Positions 1 through 9,606 of a stretch of DNA of 64,000 bases are shown here, piece by piece. Where the stretch lies: positions 290,316 through 354,315 of the forward strand of contig NZ_JAGGKE010000003.1 in the NCBI RefSeq assembly GCF_017873555.1, read 5' to 3'. A program made the translations under genes and the position numbers. Each line of letters starts with the position of its first letter. Positions within the stretch are counted from its first letter, which is position 1. A model generated the notes under the pieces. It ran no database searches and was not told where the DNA came from. It worked only from the letters and a program-made list of their open reading frames with translations. This stretch comes from Halorubrum trapanicum. Lineage in GTDB: Archaea; Halobacteriota; Halobacteria; Halobacteriales; Haloferacaceae.

Positions 1-39
1 GGCTCTGGAGGTGTCCGGCGTCGATCCGCGATCACCGTT

Positions 40-330
40 CTACTGTAGGTGGCCTTCCTCGCGGAGCTGCTCCGCCTCGTTCTTCTCGTAGCGCCACGAG
101 ATGTCGGCCTTCTCGTCCTGCCAGTCCCACGGCTCGACGAGGACGATGTCGTCTTCGCGGATCCACACGCGCTTTTGCATCCGGCCGGGGATGCGCGCGG
201 TTCGCTGCTTCCCGTCCGCACAGCGGACCTTGACGCGGTTCGCGCCGAGCATCTCGACGACCTCCGCGAACACCTCGTCGTCGTCGGGCATCCGGAGGTC
301 GTTCCGACCGCCGTCGTCTCCGTTGCTCAT
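40..330 (-). CDS. eif1A: Translation initiation factor aIF-1A
   Basis: This 96-aa protein is the archaeal homolog of eIF1A/IF1. It binds the small ribosomal subunit A site and helps scanning-type start selection. An acidic N-terminal tail (about 20 residues) precedes an S1-like OB fold at roughly residues 22-90, where the family signature [19 protein letters not shown] and the [12 protein letters not shown] stretch are visible. Length matches haloarchaeal aIF1A. The start at 330 sits about 30 bases below a TTTTATT element on the minus strand, consistent with a leaderless transcript. It is divergent from the small membrane-protein gene at 429. Confidence 0.95.
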   Translation of the reverse strand: MSNGDDGGRNDLRMPDDDEVFAEVVEMLGANRVKVRCADGKQRTARIPGRMQKRVWIREDDIVLVEPWDWQDEKADISWRYEKNEAEQLREEGHLQ

Positions 331-428
331 GCGTACGCGGTGATACGCGCTCGCGGAAATAAAAGGGCCGCTCTCCGTCGGCGTCGGGATCCCTCCGTTT
401 TAAGAGCGACCGACGGCCACCCGACGAC

Positions 429-608
429 ATGCGCGACACATTGGGGCTGGAAGGCATCGCCGGCGTCCTCGTCGTCTTCGTCGCCGTCGGTATCATCGCC
501 GTCCGTGATCCCGTCATCGCCGGCGCCGTACTGCTCCTCATCGCCGGCCTCGCGCTGATCGCGAAGGGGCTCGTCGACACCGCCATGCGCTCGTTCGGAC
601 TGAAGTGA
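429..608 (+). CDS. Small two-helix membrane protein (DUF7470-like)
   Basis: A 59-aa protein made almost wholly of two hydrophobic helices (about residues 8-25 and 29-50) joined by a short RDP turn, ending in the basic tail MRSFGLK. It looks like the haloarchaeal DUF7470 group; function is unknown. A TTTTAAG promoter element lies about 30 bases before the ATG. The family assignment is from memory of sequence style, not a search. Confidence 0.75.
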   Translation: MRDTLGLEGIAGVLVVFVAVGIIAVRDPVIAGAVLLLIAGLALIAKGLVDTAMRSFGLK

Positions 609-670
609 GCCGAACGCGACGTTCACCGTTCTCTCGAAAGACTCATAATCGCCGACCGCCCCCCTCGGGT

Positions 671-916
671 ATGGTCGAAGTACCCGCCGTCGCGGTCGAA
701 CTCGTCGAACTCCTCGCCGTCACCGTCGGCGCCGGCGCGGCCGCCGCGGTCGGCGTCGTGCTCGAACAGTTCGGACTCTCCGCGGTCTCTGGCGGCGACC
801 TGGTGCTCGGCGCCTGGGCCGTCGGCATGGGACTGATCGCGCTGTACGTGGGTCTCGTCGGACTCGGCTACGAGCAGGCGATCCCGCGGCTGCGCCGGCT
901 CGCGAGCGGCGAGTAG
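671..916 (+). CDS. Small membrane protein, unknown function
   Basis: An 81-aa protein with two predicted membrane helices, roughly residues 10-32 (Ala/Val-rich) and 43-67 (LVLGAWAVGMGLIALYVGL), followed by a basic cytoplasmic end. The start at 671 is chosen because a T/A-rich element (ACTCATAATC) lies about 25 bases upstream, the usual leaderless spacing here. No functional motif is visible. Similar short membrane proteins are common and uncharacterised in haloarchaea. Confidence 0.7.
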   Translation: MVEVPAVAVELVELLAVTVGAGAAAAVGVVLEQFGLSAVSGGDLVLGAWAVGMGLIALYVGLVGLGYEQAIPRLRRLASGE

Positions 917-1013
917 GGTCTCAAGCCCCGAGGGGTCACAGCTCCCCGTCGGCCGCCAGCCCGCGTTCGCCGCCGCGCGTAGCTTTTTGTCTCGGCTCGA
1001 ACTACCCCGGCGT

Positions 1014-1991
1014 ATGGAGTACACGACGCTCGGGAACACCGGCACGACCGTCTCGAAGATCTGTCTCGGCTGTATGAGCTTCGGGGACCCCGACTGGCGC
1101 GAGTGGGTCCTCGACGAGGAGGCGGGCAGGGAGCTGATCGAGCGCGCGATCGAACTCGGCGTGAACTTCTTCGACACCGCCAACATGTACTCGAACGGCG
1201 CGAGCGAGCGCGTGCTCGGGGAGGCGCTCGACGGGTACGACCGCGACGAGTTCGTCGTCGCCACGAAGGGGTACTTCCAGATGGACGAGTCGAACCCGAA
1301 CTCCGGCGGGCTCTCGCGGAAGGCGATCGAACAGGAGCTCGAAAACTCGCTCGACCGGCTCGGTACCGACACGATCGACCTCTATCAGATCCACCGGTGG
1401 GACTACGAGACGCCGATCGAGGAGACGCTCGCCGCGCTCGACGACGCGGTGCGGCGCGGCGACGTCCGGTATATCGGCGCCTCCTCGATGTGGGCCCACC
1501 AGTTCGCCGAGGCGCTTCACGCGAGCGACCGTGAGGGGTACGAGCGGTTCGCCACGATGCAGAACCACTACAACCTCGCGTACCGCGAGGAGGAACGCGA
1601 GACGCTTCCGCTCTGTGAGACGGAAGACATCGGCGTGATGCCGTGGAGTCCGCTCGCGCGCGGCTACCTGACGCGTCCGTACGAGGACGTGGACGCGACG
1701 CTCCGCGGCGAGACCGAAGAGCACCTCTACGCGCACCCGTACCGCGAGGGCGGCGGACGGGAGATCAACGAGCGAATCGAGGAGCTCGCCGCCGAGAAGG
1801 GCGTGAAGATGGCGCAGATCGCCTTGGCGTGGCTGTTCCACAAGGAGCCGGTCGACACGCCCATCGTCGGTACGACGAGCGTCGAACACCTCGAAGACGC
1901 GGTCGAGGCGCTCGATATCGACCTCTCGGACTCCGACGTCGAGTGGCTCGAAGCGCCCTACGAGCCGGTCCGCGTCTCCGGCCACGAGTGA
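1014..1991 (+). CDS. Aldo/keto reductase
   Basis: A 325-aa TIM-barrel NAD(P)H-dependent oxidoreductase of the aldo/keto reductase family. The catalytic tetrad is intact: Asp54 and Tyr59 in GVNFFDTANMYSNG, Lys85 in VVATKGYF and His127 in LYQIHRWD. The C-terminal cofactor region (TPIVGTTSVEHLEDAVEALD) is also present. The start at 1014 gives the family's usual MEYTTLGNTG beginning, and AGCTTTTTG lies ~30 bases upstream. It resembles the general AKR11/13-type bacterial-archaeal reductases; the physiological substrate cannot be told from sequence. It stands alone between unrelated genes. Confidence 0.92.
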   Translation: MEYTTLGNTGTTVSKICLGCMSFGDPDWREWVLDEEAGRELIERAIELGVNFFDTANMYSNGASERVLGEALDGYDRDEFVVATKGYFQMDESNPNSGGLSRKAIEQELENSLDRLGTDTIDLYQIHRWDYETPIEETLAALDDAVRRGDVRYIGASSMWAHQFAEALHASDREGYERFATMQNHYNLAYREEERETLPLCETEDIGVMPWSPLARGYLTRPYEDVDATLRGETEEHLYAHPYREGGGREINERIEELAAEKGVKMAQIALAWLFHKEPVDTPIVGTTSVEHLEDAVEALDIDLSDSDVEWLEAPYEPVRVSGHE

Positions 1992-2091
1992 GTCACCGGG
2001 GAGGACCGCGGCGCGCTCGCCGCTGACTTATAAGGACACCGTCGCGGACGCCACGACAACCCTTTTCGGCGGCGCCACCGAACCGTGGCGC

Positions 2092-2535
2092 ATGGCAGAC
2101 GACGACGCCACAGACCCCGAGAACGGCGAGACCGGCGAACAGGGCGACGCCGCCGACGGCGACGGCGAGGAGAAGTCCTTCCGCGAGCGCGTCGAGGAGA
2201 TCCGCGAGCGACGCGAGCAGGAGCGCGAGGAGGGCGACCGGCCCGAACCCGAAGAGATGATGGGCGGCGGCGGCCCGCCCGGGATGGGCGGTGGCGGCGG
2301 CGGCAACCCCTTCGCGCAGATGATGTCCGGCATGATGGGTGGCGGTGGCGGTCCCGGCGGCGCTGGCGGCCCGCCGGGCATGGGCGGCGGTCCCGGCGCG
2401 CAGGGCGAGCAGGGCGGCCGCGGCGACGACGGCGGCAACGAGGAGCTCGTCCGCGAGGTGCGTCAGCTCCGCGACGAGGTCCGCGACGCGACCCGCCAGC
2501 TCCAGCGCATCGCGCAGGCGCTCGAAGACGACTGA
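2092..2535 (+). CDS. Gly/Met-rich low-complexity protein with flanking coiled coils
   Basis: This 147-aa protein has three parts: an acidic N-terminus (1-30), a charged helix likely to form a coiled coil (residues ~30-58, many Arg/Glu repeats), a Gly/Pro/Met-rich middle (~60-112, with runs such as MMGGGGPPGMGGGGGG), and a C-terminal amphipathic helix (~115-147, EELVREVRQLRDEVRDATRQ). It has no enzyme motif and no signal peptide. Haloarchaeal genomes often carry one such protein of unknown role. The promoter element AACCCTTTTCGG lies ~30 bases upstream. I infer a disordered linker between two oligomerisation helices. Confidence 0.8.
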   Translation: MADDDATDPENGETGEQGDAADGDGEEKSFRERVEEIRERREQEREEGDRPEPEEMMGGGGPPGMGGGGGGNPFAQMMSGMMGGGGGPGGAGGPPGMGGGPGAQGEQGGRGDDGGNEELVREVRQLRDEVRDATRQLQRIAQALEDD

Positions 2536-2655
2536 ACGCGGGCCGTCGTTCTTTCGATCCCACCCGGACGAACAATCGAGGGTGTACGTTTCGAATTTCA
2601 TACACTTCAGTACCAAGCTATTTGTCTGAGGGACACAACGTCGAGACACGAGACC

Positions 2656-2793
2656 ATGCCTACTCACGAAACGAAATCCGCGGATATCGTCTTAGCCGAG
2701 GTAACAGGCGAACCCGTGGAAAAATTCTCTGCGGATGAGAAGCCGATTCCGGAACTCGACGAACTGGAGTCGGTTCCGGAAGAGGAACGGTAG
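2656..2793 (+). CDS. Small acidic protein, unknown (45 aa)
   Basis: A 45-aa open frame, acidic, with a predicted helix-rich middle and a Pro/Glu C-terminus (IPELDELESVPEEER). It ends three bases from the 3' end of the convergent DUF7718-like gene on the other strand. The surrounding ~600 bases are AT-richer than the neighbours. A TATTTG promoter-like element lies ~35 bases upstream. It has no recognisable domain; it could be a partner or regulator of the convergent gene, or a chance frame. Confidence 0.5.
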   Translation: MPTHETKSADIVLAEVTGEPVEKFSADEKPIPELDELESVPEEER

Positions 2794-2796
2794 ACT

Positions 2797-3195
2797 CTAT
2801 CGATCTCGCTGACCGTATTTCTCAAGGAGTTCTTCGGCACGGCTCTTTAAGAACCGCTCGCAGTATGCTGGCGCGTTCTCCGCAGTCACTGACGGGAAAC
2901 CACGCTGAACGTCCACTTTCCGTCCGTCTTGGTACAGATCGAGATGGAGACGTTCCGACTCGACGTCGTGTCCCCACGCTGCGTCTGGATGGTGATCGAA
3001 CCGAGCCACCTGTCGCCAGTCTCGCTCTCCGTACGTCTGTCCAACGGTCTGTTCCAGTTGGACGATGAACCAATTGACGTCCCCGTCGGAGACACCCATC
3101 TCTACGTTGACCCGGGAACGTCCGTACTCGATGGGAACTGCGTAATCGACATCGGGGTAACTGTGCCGATGTTCGGGCGTAGACCGATTCGTCAT
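2797..3195 (-). CDS. DUF7718-like protein, possible TumE-type toxin relative
   Basis: A 132-aa soluble protein. Its centre has a pattern of His/Asp residues (RFDHHPDAAWGHDVES, then LHLDLYQDGRKVDV) that resembles the DUF7718 group and, more loosely, TumE-like (DUF6516) toxin proteins. The C-terminus is an amphipathic helix. It starts 25 bases after the ribonucleotide reductase stop on the same strand, so it may be read through from that gene. The resemblance to TumE is inference from motif spacing only, and no HTH antitoxin partner is adjacent. DNA here is lower in GC than flanking genes. Confidence 0.7.
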   Translation of the reverse strand: MTNRSTPEHRHSYPDVDYAVPIEYGRSRVNVEMGVSDGDVNWFIVQLEQTVGQTYGERDWRQVARFDHHPDAAWGHDVESERLHLDLYQDGRKVDVQRGFPSVTAENAPAYCERFLKSRAEELLEKYGQRDR

Positions 3196-3220
3196 AAAAG
3201 TCGAGAGAGCGGGTGTTATC

Positions 3221-6200
3221 CTAACACTCCGACCAGCCGCACGACTCGCACGTCTTGCATCCCTCGGAGTAGTAGAGGTTCATGCTCCCGCAGTCGGGGC
3301 ATTCGGGCGACTCGCCCGCGGCGATGAGTTCCTGCATCGCGTCGTCCTCGCCGGCGGCGTCGTCCTCGGCCGCCGGTTCGGGAGCGCCCGCACTCGGGGC
3401 GTCGGTCGCCGTGCCGGCGTCGACCGCGCCGCCGTCGGTCTGGCTCGGGCGGCTCGCGCTCGCCGCGCTCTCCTCGACGTCGTCGAGGCTCTGCTGCTGG
3501 GGAATCCCCTTGTCGACGTCGTCGTCGAGGTAGCGCCGCAGCGCGGTGCCGATGGCGTCCGGGATCGACTGGATCTGCTCGCCTTTGTCCCACGCGACCT
3601 TCGGACTCCGGGTGCCCTGAAGCTCGTCGACGATCTCCTCGGGGTCGACGCCGGAGCGCAGCGCCGTCGAGATGACCTTCGCGAGCGCCTCCGTGAAGGA
3701 GTTCGTGTAGCCGCCGGAGTGACCGATGTTCGCGAACAGCTCGAACGGCAGCCCGTTCTCGTCCTCGTTGATGGTGACGTACAGCTTGCCGTAGCCCGTC
3801 TCGACCCGCTGGGTGACGCCGTTCAGGGAGTCGGGGCGGGGGCTGCGCTCGCTGTAATCGATCCGGGGCTGCTCGCTGGCTTCGAGCAGGTCCGATATCT
3901 CCGCGTCGATCGCGGCCTGGACGTCCTCGTTGTCGAGGAACGCCTCGATCCCGCCGAACACCTCGCCGATCTGCTCGACGATCGCCTCGGCCGCCTCGCT
4001 CTCGTCGGCGAACTCCGTGTTCTTCGCGCGGGTGGTGAGCACCTGCTTCGAGCGGGTTCCGTCGCGGTAGACGGTGACGCCCTTCCCGCCGTGGTCGTAG
4101 ATGTAGCGGTACACCTCCTCCATCTCCTCGGCGGTGGCGTCGTTTGGGAAGTTACACGTCTTCGAGATGGCGGAGTCGACGCCCTCCTGGCAGGCGCACT
4201 GGACCGCCGCGTGCTGCTTGCCAGAGAGGTCGCCGGTGACGACGAACAGCTCGCCGATCGCGTCCGGCACCGTCTCCAGCCCGTCCACGCCGTCGAACTC
4301 GTTCGCCGCCATCTGCTCTTGGGCCTCCCGCTTGACGGCGTCGACGTCGACGTCGTTCTCCTCGAGCGTGCGCAGGAAGTAGTCGTCGAACTCGACGAGC
4401 ATCTCGTCGCCCTGTACGTCGTCGGAGACGTTCTTGTAGTAGGCGACGTTGTAGATGGGCTCGCAGCCGCCGGTGGTGTTCCCGATCATCGACGTCGTGC
4501 CCGTGGGCGCGATCGTCGTCGTGTTGTGGTTGCGGATCGGGAAGCCGTCCTCCCACTCGTCGGCGTCGAGACCGGTGTAATGCTCGAACCAGTCGCGGTA
4601 CTCGGTGGGGTTCGCGTACTTCGAGTCCTCCCAGTCGTTGAACGTCCCGCGCTCCGTCGCGAGCTCGTGGGAGGTCTGTTTCGACGCGTGGTTGATGTGG
4701 GTCATCAGCTGGCGGGCGACCTCGTTGCCCGGCTCGGTGCCGTACTGGATCCCGAGCTGAACGTACAGCTGCGCGAGTCCCATGACCCCCAGCCCGATCT
4801 TCCGCATGTCGCGGACCTTCTGCTCGATCTTCTCGACCGGGAAGTCCGACATCGTCACCACGTTCTCGAGGAAGCGGGTGCCGTAGTCGATCCGCTCGTC
4901 GAACTCCTCGAAGTCGATCGCCTCCTCGAGGAAGGCGTCGATCGCCGCGGCCTGCGAGTCGTACTCGTCGGCGTGTTCGTCCGACCAGACCCGCCAGTCC
5001 GGCGCGTCCCGGGCCGCGAGCGTCGAGAGGTTGATGTGCCCGAGGTTACAGGCCTCGTACTCTTCGAGCGGCTGCTCGCCGCAGGGGTTCGTCGCGAGGA
5101 TCCGGTGGTCCGGGTTCTCCTCGACGTCGAAGGAGTGCTCCTTGTTCACCCGTTCGAGGTAGATGACGCCCGGCTCGCCGTTCTCGTGGGCGCCCTCGAT
5201 CATGTCATCCCACAGCTCTTGGGCCGGGATCGACAGCTCTTCGCCGACCTCGACGTACTCGCCGAGACCGAACATGTCGTAGATCTCCTTCGTCTCCGGC
5301 GTCGCGACGTGCGGCTCCTCCGTGCGCGGGTTCGTGAAGGTGAACTCCTCGTCGTTGTACAGCGCCTCCATGAAGTCGTCGGTGACGCCGACGCTGATAT
5401 TGAAGTTCGAGAGGTGGCCCTCGACCGCGTTCCGGAGGTGTTCCGGAACCTTCCCGTCCTCGTCGATGAGGTCGCGCGCCTCCTCTAAGGCCTCCGCGAA
5501 GGAGTTGTGCGTGAAGTCGTCGGGGTCGTTCAGGCGCAGCGAGTGCGCCAGGGAGACGTCTTTGTTCTTCGAGTGGATGAACTGGATGACGTCCGGGTGC
5601 GAGACGCGCATGACGCCCATCTGGGCGCCGCGGCGCGCGCCGCCCTGTGCGATCGTCTCGCACATCTGGTCGAACGTCCGCATGAACGTGATCGGCCCGG
5701 AGGCGATGCCGCCGGTCGAGCCGACGGAGTCGCCGTAGGGGCGGAGCTTCCAGAACGCGTACCCCATGCCGCCGCCGGACTGGAACACCTCGGCCGCCTC
5801 CTTGGCGGTCTGGTGGATGTCCGTGATGTCGTCGCCGGGCGAATCGACGAAGCAGGCGGAGAGCTGCTGGAGCTCGTCGCCCGCGTTCATCAGCGTCGGC
5901 GAGTTCGGCATGAAGGATAGCGACTCCATCCCGTCGCGGAACCGGTCCGCGGTCGCCTCGACGTGGTCGCGCACGCTCTCGGGGAGTTCGGGGACGACGG
6001 TGTCGTACGCGAACTTGTTGACGTTGTGCGCGGTGAGCGTCGTTTCGGTATCGTCCTCGGCGGTCGTTCCGGCACCGAACACCTCTTCGGCGAGTTCGTC
6101 GCGCCGCGGGTGGTCGGGCTTCAGCTGGTCGGGCGTGACCGTGATCTCGACGCCCTGCTTTTCGGCCTCGAAGACCGCCTCCGCGAGCGCGACGTTGCGC

Positions 6201-6376
6201 GCGACGCGGTCGAACAGCTCCTCGGGGTCTTCGATCGGCTCCCCGTCCGCGTTCTTCCGGAGGTACCGCGCGGGCAGGATGTTGTGGTAGGCGTTGGCGG
6301 TGAGGCGCTCCTCCATCGTGTCGCCCGTGGTGCGTTTGATCGGCAGTTCGAGGTTGTCGGCGGTGACGCCGCTCAT
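3221..6376 (-). CDS. nrdJ: Adenosylcobalamin-dependent (class II) ribonucleoside-diphosphate reductase
   Basis: A 1051-aa class II ribonucleotide reductase, which makes deoxyribonucleotides using B12 and works without oxygen dependence. Visible signatures are SFMPNSPTLMNAG (substrate site), NPCGEQPLEEYEACNLG (finger-loop and redox cysteines), PTGTTSMIGNTTGGCEPIYN and a large C-terminal (TSCPD-like) domain. The protein ends with an acidic Ala-rich linker and a four-CxxC-style zinc-ribbon tail (CPDCG...CKTCESCGW) that likely carries the re-reducing cysteines. There is no intein. It is a long single gene with an unusually long (448-base) upstream region. Size and domain order match haloarchaeal enzymes. 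Confidence 0.97.
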   Translation of the reverse strand: MSGVTADNLELPIKRTTGDTMEERLTANAYHNILPARYLRKNADGEPIEDPEELFDRVARNVALAEAVFEAEKQGVEITVTPDQLKPDHPRRDELAEEVFGAGTTAEDDTETTLTAHNVNKFAYDTVVPELPESVRDHVEATADRFRDGMESLSFMPNSPTLMNAGDELQQLSACFVDSPGDDITDIHQTAKEAAEVFQSGGGMGYAFWKLRPYGDSVGSTGGIASGPITFMRTFDQMCETIAQGGARRGAQMGVMRVSHPDVIQFIHSKNKDVSLAHSLRLNDPDDFTHNSFAEALEEARDLIDEDGKVPEHLRNAVEGHLSNFNISVGVTDDFMEALYNDEEFTFTNPRTEEPHVATPETKEIYDMFGLGEYVEVGEELSIPAQELWDDMIEGAHENGEPGVIYLERVNKEHSFDVEENPDHRILATNPCGEQPLEEYEACNLGHINLSTLAARDAPDWRVWSDEHADEYDSQAAAIDAFLEEAIDFEEFDERIDYGTRFLENVVTMSDFPVEKIEQKVRDMRKIGLGVMGLAQLYVQLGIQYGTEPGNEVARQLMTHINHASKQTSHELATERGTFNDWEDSKYANPTEYRDWFEHYTGLDADEWEDGFPIRNHNTTTIAPTGTTSMIGNTTGGCEPIYNVAYYKNVSDDVQGDEMLVEFDDYFLRTLEENDVDVDAVKREAQEQMAANEFDGVDGLETVPDAIGELFVVTGDLSGKQHAAVQCACQEGVDSAISKTCNFPNDATAEEMEEVYRYIYDHGGKGVTVYRDGTRSKQVLTTRAKNTEFADESEAAEAIVEQIGEVFGGIEAFLDNEDVQAAIDAEISDLLEASEQPRIDYSERSPRPDSLNGVTQRVETGYGKLYVTINEDENGLPFELFANIGHSGGYTNSFTEALAKVISTALRSGVDPEEIVDELQGTRSPKVAWDKGEQIQSIPDAIGTALRRYLDDDVDKGIPQQQSLDDVEESAASASRPSQTDGGAVDAGTATDAPSAGAPEPAAEDDAAGEDDAMQELIAAGESPECPDCGSMNLYYSEGCKTCESCGWSEC

Positions 6377-6824
6377 TCGGCGGCCACCCCGCTCGGTTGG
6401 CGTGTGATATGGATCATCTGTAGTGTTGGTGTACTGGTGAGGCGGGCCCTTGTACGTTCGGATGTCCGGACCGGGCCGGCTCTACATGTCTGGTTCTGTA
6501 TGTAACGTCCGTGCGGCGCGTCTGACGCTAAATACGGTACGTCGGCAGAAAACGGGTTCCGGACACATAAGCGTAGGTAGACCGGAGTGAAACTGAATTC
6601 CTGCCGAACAAAACGCAGGAAGGAAGCGGCTTCCCACCGGAACAGAAGGGGGGTCGATCAGCGATGCTTCCGCCGATGACGACGCGTGTTGTCGGCGATA
6701 CGGCCGCCGCACGGCGGCGCTCCGTCCGGATTCGGCGCAGTTCTCGTCCCAGACCTATCAGAATCCATAACAGGAGCCGGCGTCGTCCCACAAGCTTATG
6801 CCCGGCGTCGCCGTGGCCCAGCAC
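6377..6824. other. Intergenic region upstream of nrdJ, no supported gene
   Basis: 448 bases between the divergent nrdJ and the small membrane-protein gene at 6825. It is AT-richer than its neighbours. It contains a perfect 7-base-pair hairpin (6598-6621) and the promoter for the 6825 gene (AAGCTTATG at 6793-6800). A short open frame on the minus strand here has no protein-like character. I found no convincing NrdR box by eye. It is long enough for a regulatory leader of nrdJ. Confidence 0.5.
6598..6621. promoter_or_regulatory. Perfect inverted repeat in nrdJ upstream region
   Basis: Arms TTCCTGC and GCAGGAA flank a 10-base AC-rich loop, about 220 bases upstream of the nrdJ start. It could be an RNA hairpin in a long leader or a protein site; nothing in the sequence decides which. 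Confidence 0.35.
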
Positions 6825-7040
6825 ATGACCGCAACGTCGCTCGCGCTCGCGGGACTCGTCGCGCCGGCGCAGGCCGCGCTGCTCGGCAGTCAGGTCGGCC
6901 AACTGCTCGTCGCGCTCGTCGCCGTCGCGATCGTTATCATCGTCGGGAAGTTCGTGTTGAAGCTCGCGTGGCGGCTCATCACGATCGGAATCGTCGTCGT
7001 CGCCGCGTTCTACCTGCTGTCGACGCTGGGCGTCGTATGA
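6825..7040 (+). CDS. Small membrane protein, unknown function
   Basis: A 71-aa protein with an N-terminal hydrophobic segment (residues 5-20), then a strong pair of membrane helices (about 26-45, LLVALVAVAIVIIVGKFVLK, and 52-69). An in-frame ATG at 6798 lies inside what looks like the TATA element (AAGCTTATG), so the ATG at 6825, 27 bases further on, is the better leaderless start. It has no known domain. It ends ~50 bases before the convergent cdc48. Confidence 0.75.
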   Translation: MTATSLALAGLVAPAQAALLGSQVGQLLVALVAVAIVIIVGKFVLKLAWRLITIGIVVVAAFYLLSTLGVV

Positions 7041-7089
7041 AAAACGACCGCGGGCGAGAACTACTCGCCCGCCGAAACGCGCGTTCGAC

Positions 7090-9357
7090 TTACTGGAACG
7101 CGGCGCCCGGCTCCGCCTCGCTGCGGTCGACCTCCGACCGCTTGAACTGCTTTTCTATCTCCTCGTAGCGCTCGCGCGTCTCGGGGGTGACGCTCGGGTT
7201 CACCTCGCTCAGCGCGTCCTCGAAGTGCCCCATCGTCACGCGGACGTTGCCCACGGACTCGCGGACCTCCTCGCGCGTGACGCTGCCGATGAACTCCCGG
7301 GAGGCGTTCATCGACGCCTCGCGGGCGACCGCCTCGATGTCGGCGCCCACGTACCCCTCGGTCTTGCGCGCCAGCGCGTCGAGGTCGACGTCGTCCGCCA
7401 GCGGCTTGTTCCGCGTGTGGACCTCGAAGATCCGGCGGCGCGCCGTCTCGTCGGGGACGGGCACGTGGACGTGCCGGTCCAGGCGTCCGGGGCGCAGCAG
7501 CGCCGAGTCGATGAGGTCCGGGCGGTTCGTCGTCGCGATGACGACCACGTCCTCGAGCGATTCGAGACCGTCGAGCTCCGTCAGCAGCTGGGAGACGACG
7601 CGCTCGCCGACGCCGGAGTCGCCGGAGTTCGCGCCGCGCTCGGTCGCGATCGAGTCGATCTCGTCGAAGAACACGATCGTCGGCGCGTTCTCCCGGGCCT
7701 TGCTGAACACCTCGCGGACGCCCTTCTCGGACTCGCCCACGTACTTGTTCAAAAGCTCCGGTCCCTTGATCGAGATGAAGTTCGACTCGCTCTCGTTGGC
7801 GACGGCCTTCGCGAGCAGGGTCTTCCCCGTGCCCGGCGGACCGTACATCAGCACGCCCTTGGCGGCCTGCATGTCCAGCTCCTCGAACACCTCGGGGTAC
7901 TCGAGCGGCCACTGGATCGTCTCGCGGAGCCGCTCTTTGGTGTCCCCCAAGCCGCCGACCTGGTCCCAGCTCACGTCGGGGACCTCGACGAACACCTCGC
8001 GGAGCGCGGAGGGTTCGATCCCCTTCATCGCCTCCTTGAAGTCGGACTCCGTGACCTGGATGGAGTTCAGCACGTCGGCGTCGATCTCGTCGCTTTCGAG
8101 GTCGAGCTTGGGGCGGATGCGCCGCAGCGCGTGCATCGCCGACTCCTTCGCGAGCGACTCGAGGTCGGCCCCGACGAAGCCGTGGGTGTTCTCCGCGTAC
8201 TCGTCGAGGTCGATCCCCTCGGTCAGCGGCATGTTCCGCGTGTGGACCTGGAGGATCTCCTTGCGGCCGTCGCGGTCGGGGACGCCGACCTCTATCTCGC
8301 GGTCGAAGCGGCCGCCCCGGCGGAGCGCCTGGTCGATGGCGTCGACGCGGTTCGTCGCCCCGATGACGACGACCTCGCCGCGCTCCTCCAGCCCGTCCAT
8401 CAGCGAGAGGAGCTGGGCCACGACGCGGCGCTCCACGTCGCCGCCGGCCTCCTCGCGCTTGGGCGCGATGGAGTCCAGCTCGTCCATGAAGATGATCGAG
8501 GGCGACTCCTCCGACGCCTCCTCGAACACCTCGCGGAGCTGCTCTTCGCTCTCGCCGTAGTACTTCGACATGATCTCCGGGCCGGAGATCGTGTGGAAGT
8601 TGGCGTCGATCTCGTTGGCGACCGCCTTCGCGATCAGCGTCTTCCCCGTGCCCGGCGGGCCGTGGAGCAGGACGCCCTTCGGCGGGTCGATGCCGAGGCG
8701 CTTGAACAGCTCCGGGTGCCGCATCGGCAGCTCGATCATCTCGCGGACCTGCTCCAGCTCGTCGTCGAGACCGCCGATGTCCTCGTAGGTGACGTCCGGA
8801 CCCTCGCCGGTCCCGCCCGCGGCCTCGCCGCGGTCGGCGATCTCCTCGGCGGAGATCTCGGAGATGCTGATATCCGTCTCGTCGGTGATGACGACGGTTC
8901 CGCCGGGGCTGGTCTCGGCGATCTTCATCGGGACCGCCTGCGACTGGCCGCCCATCAGCCCGAAGCCGAGCGACGTGCGGATCGTCTGTCCCTCGGTCAC
9001 CGGCTGCCCGGAGAGCTTGTCGCGGATGAACGGGGCGATCTGTCCCCGCACCCGCAGCTGGCTCGGGAAGGCGATCGTGACCGCGTCCGCCCGCGAGACG
9101 TCGACGTCCTCGACGGTCACGCGGTCGTCGATCCCCACGTCGGCCTCCTGGCGGAGGCGGCCGTCGATGCGGATCACGCCGGTCCCGTCGTCCTCGGGGT
9201 AGCCGGGCCAGACGCGGGCGATCGCCGCCCCGTCGGACCCCTCGACGCGGACGATGTCCCCGCCGGAAAGCCCCAGCTCGTCGGCCGCGACGCGGTCGAT
9301 CGCCGCGAGGCGGCGGCCGGCGTCCTTCTGTTTCAGCGGCTTGACCGTGAGCTTCAT
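7090..9357 (-). CDS. cdc48: Cdc48/VAT family AAA ATPase
   Basis: A 755-aa double-AAA unfoldase, the archaeal p97/VAT that extracts and unfolds proteins for the proteasome. The N domain (1-~185, double-psi barrel) is followed by D1 with Walker A GPPGTGKT at 233-240, Walker B IIFMDE near 288-293 and the arginine-finger region, then D2 with Walker A at 506-513 and Walker [10 protein letters not shown]. The C-terminal tail ends AEPGAAFQ. The start at 9357 overlaps the stop of the upstream DUF7127 gene as ATGA, so the two are co-translated. No intein is present in either P-loop. Confidence 0.97.
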   Translation of the reverse strand: MKLTVKPLKQKDAGRRLAAIDRVAADELGLSGGDIVRVEGSDGAAIARVWPGYPEDDGTGVIRIDGRLRQEADVGIDDRVTVEDVDVSRADAVTIAFPSQLRVRGQIAPFIRDKLSGQPVTEGQTIRTSLGFGLMGGQSQAVPMKIAETSPGGTVVITDETDISISEISAEEIADRGEAAGGTGEGPDVTYEDIGGLDDELEQVREMIELPMRHPELFKRLGIDPPKGVLLHGPPGTGKTLIAKAVANEIDANFHTISGPEIMSKYYGESEEQLREVFEEASEESPSIIFMDELDSIAPKREEAGGDVERRVVAQLLSLMDGLEERGEVVVIGATNRVDAIDQALRRGGRFDREIEVGVPDRDGRKEILQVHTRNMPLTEGIDLDEYAENTHGFVGADLESLAKESAMHALRRIRPKLDLESDEIDADVLNSIQVTESDFKEAMKGIEPSALREVFVEVPDVSWDQVGGLGDTKERLRETIQWPLEYPEVFEELDMQAAKGVLMYGPPGTGKTLLAKAVANESESNFISIKGPELLNKYVGESEKGVREVFSKARENAPTIVFFDEIDSIATERGANSGDSGVGERVVSQLLTELDGLESLEDVVVIATTNRPDLIDSALLRPGRLDRHVHVPVPDETARRRIFEVHTRNKPLADDVDLDALARKTEGYVGADIEAVAREASMNASREFIGSVTREEVRESVGNVRVTMGHFEDALSEVNPSVTPETRERYEEIEKQFKRSEVDRSEAEPGAAFQ

Positions 9358-9605
9358 CGCTCGCCCTCCACGGTGAGCACGCCGTTGTTCACGACCGCGT
9401 CGGCGGCCGTTCCGGGCAGCTCGAACTCCGATTCGACCGGCCCGTCCGGTCCCTCCACGACGACGATCGCGGTCCCGCCGACGGTGTCGACGCTGACGGT
9501 CTCGTCGTCGACGCCCAAGTCGGCGGCGACGATCCAACTGTCGTCGTACTCGTACCGACGCAGCAGCGCGCCGTCGCCGGTCGATCGGGTCTGTATGTGA
9601 TTCAT
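9354..9605 (-). CDS. DUF7127 (Hsp20-like fold) protein
   Basis: An 83-aa all-beta protein of the haloarchaeal DUF7127 type. It looks like a minimal alpha-crystallin/CS-type sandwich: [46 protein letters not shown]. The VNNGVLTV segment parallels the 'NGVLTI' signature of Hsp20 proteins. It is the first gene of an operon with cdc48, overlapping it by four bases, which suggests a partner or substrate-handling role. Its promoter has a TATA box at 9632-9639 and a palindrome over the start region. Confidence 0.85.
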   Translation of the reverse strand: MNHIQTRSTGDGALLRRYEYDDSWIVAADLGVDDETVSVDTVGGTAIVVVEGPDGPVESEFELPGTAADAVVNNGVLTVEGER

Positions 9606-9606
9606 C

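Noticed and set aside
6482..6712. 76-codon minus-strand frame upstream of nrdJ
   Set aside because: Cys/Arg/Ser-rich composition unlike haloarchaeal proteins, with no conserved motif.
7090..9357. Intein in cdc48
   Set aside because: Both P-loops are uninterrupted and the protein has the normal length.
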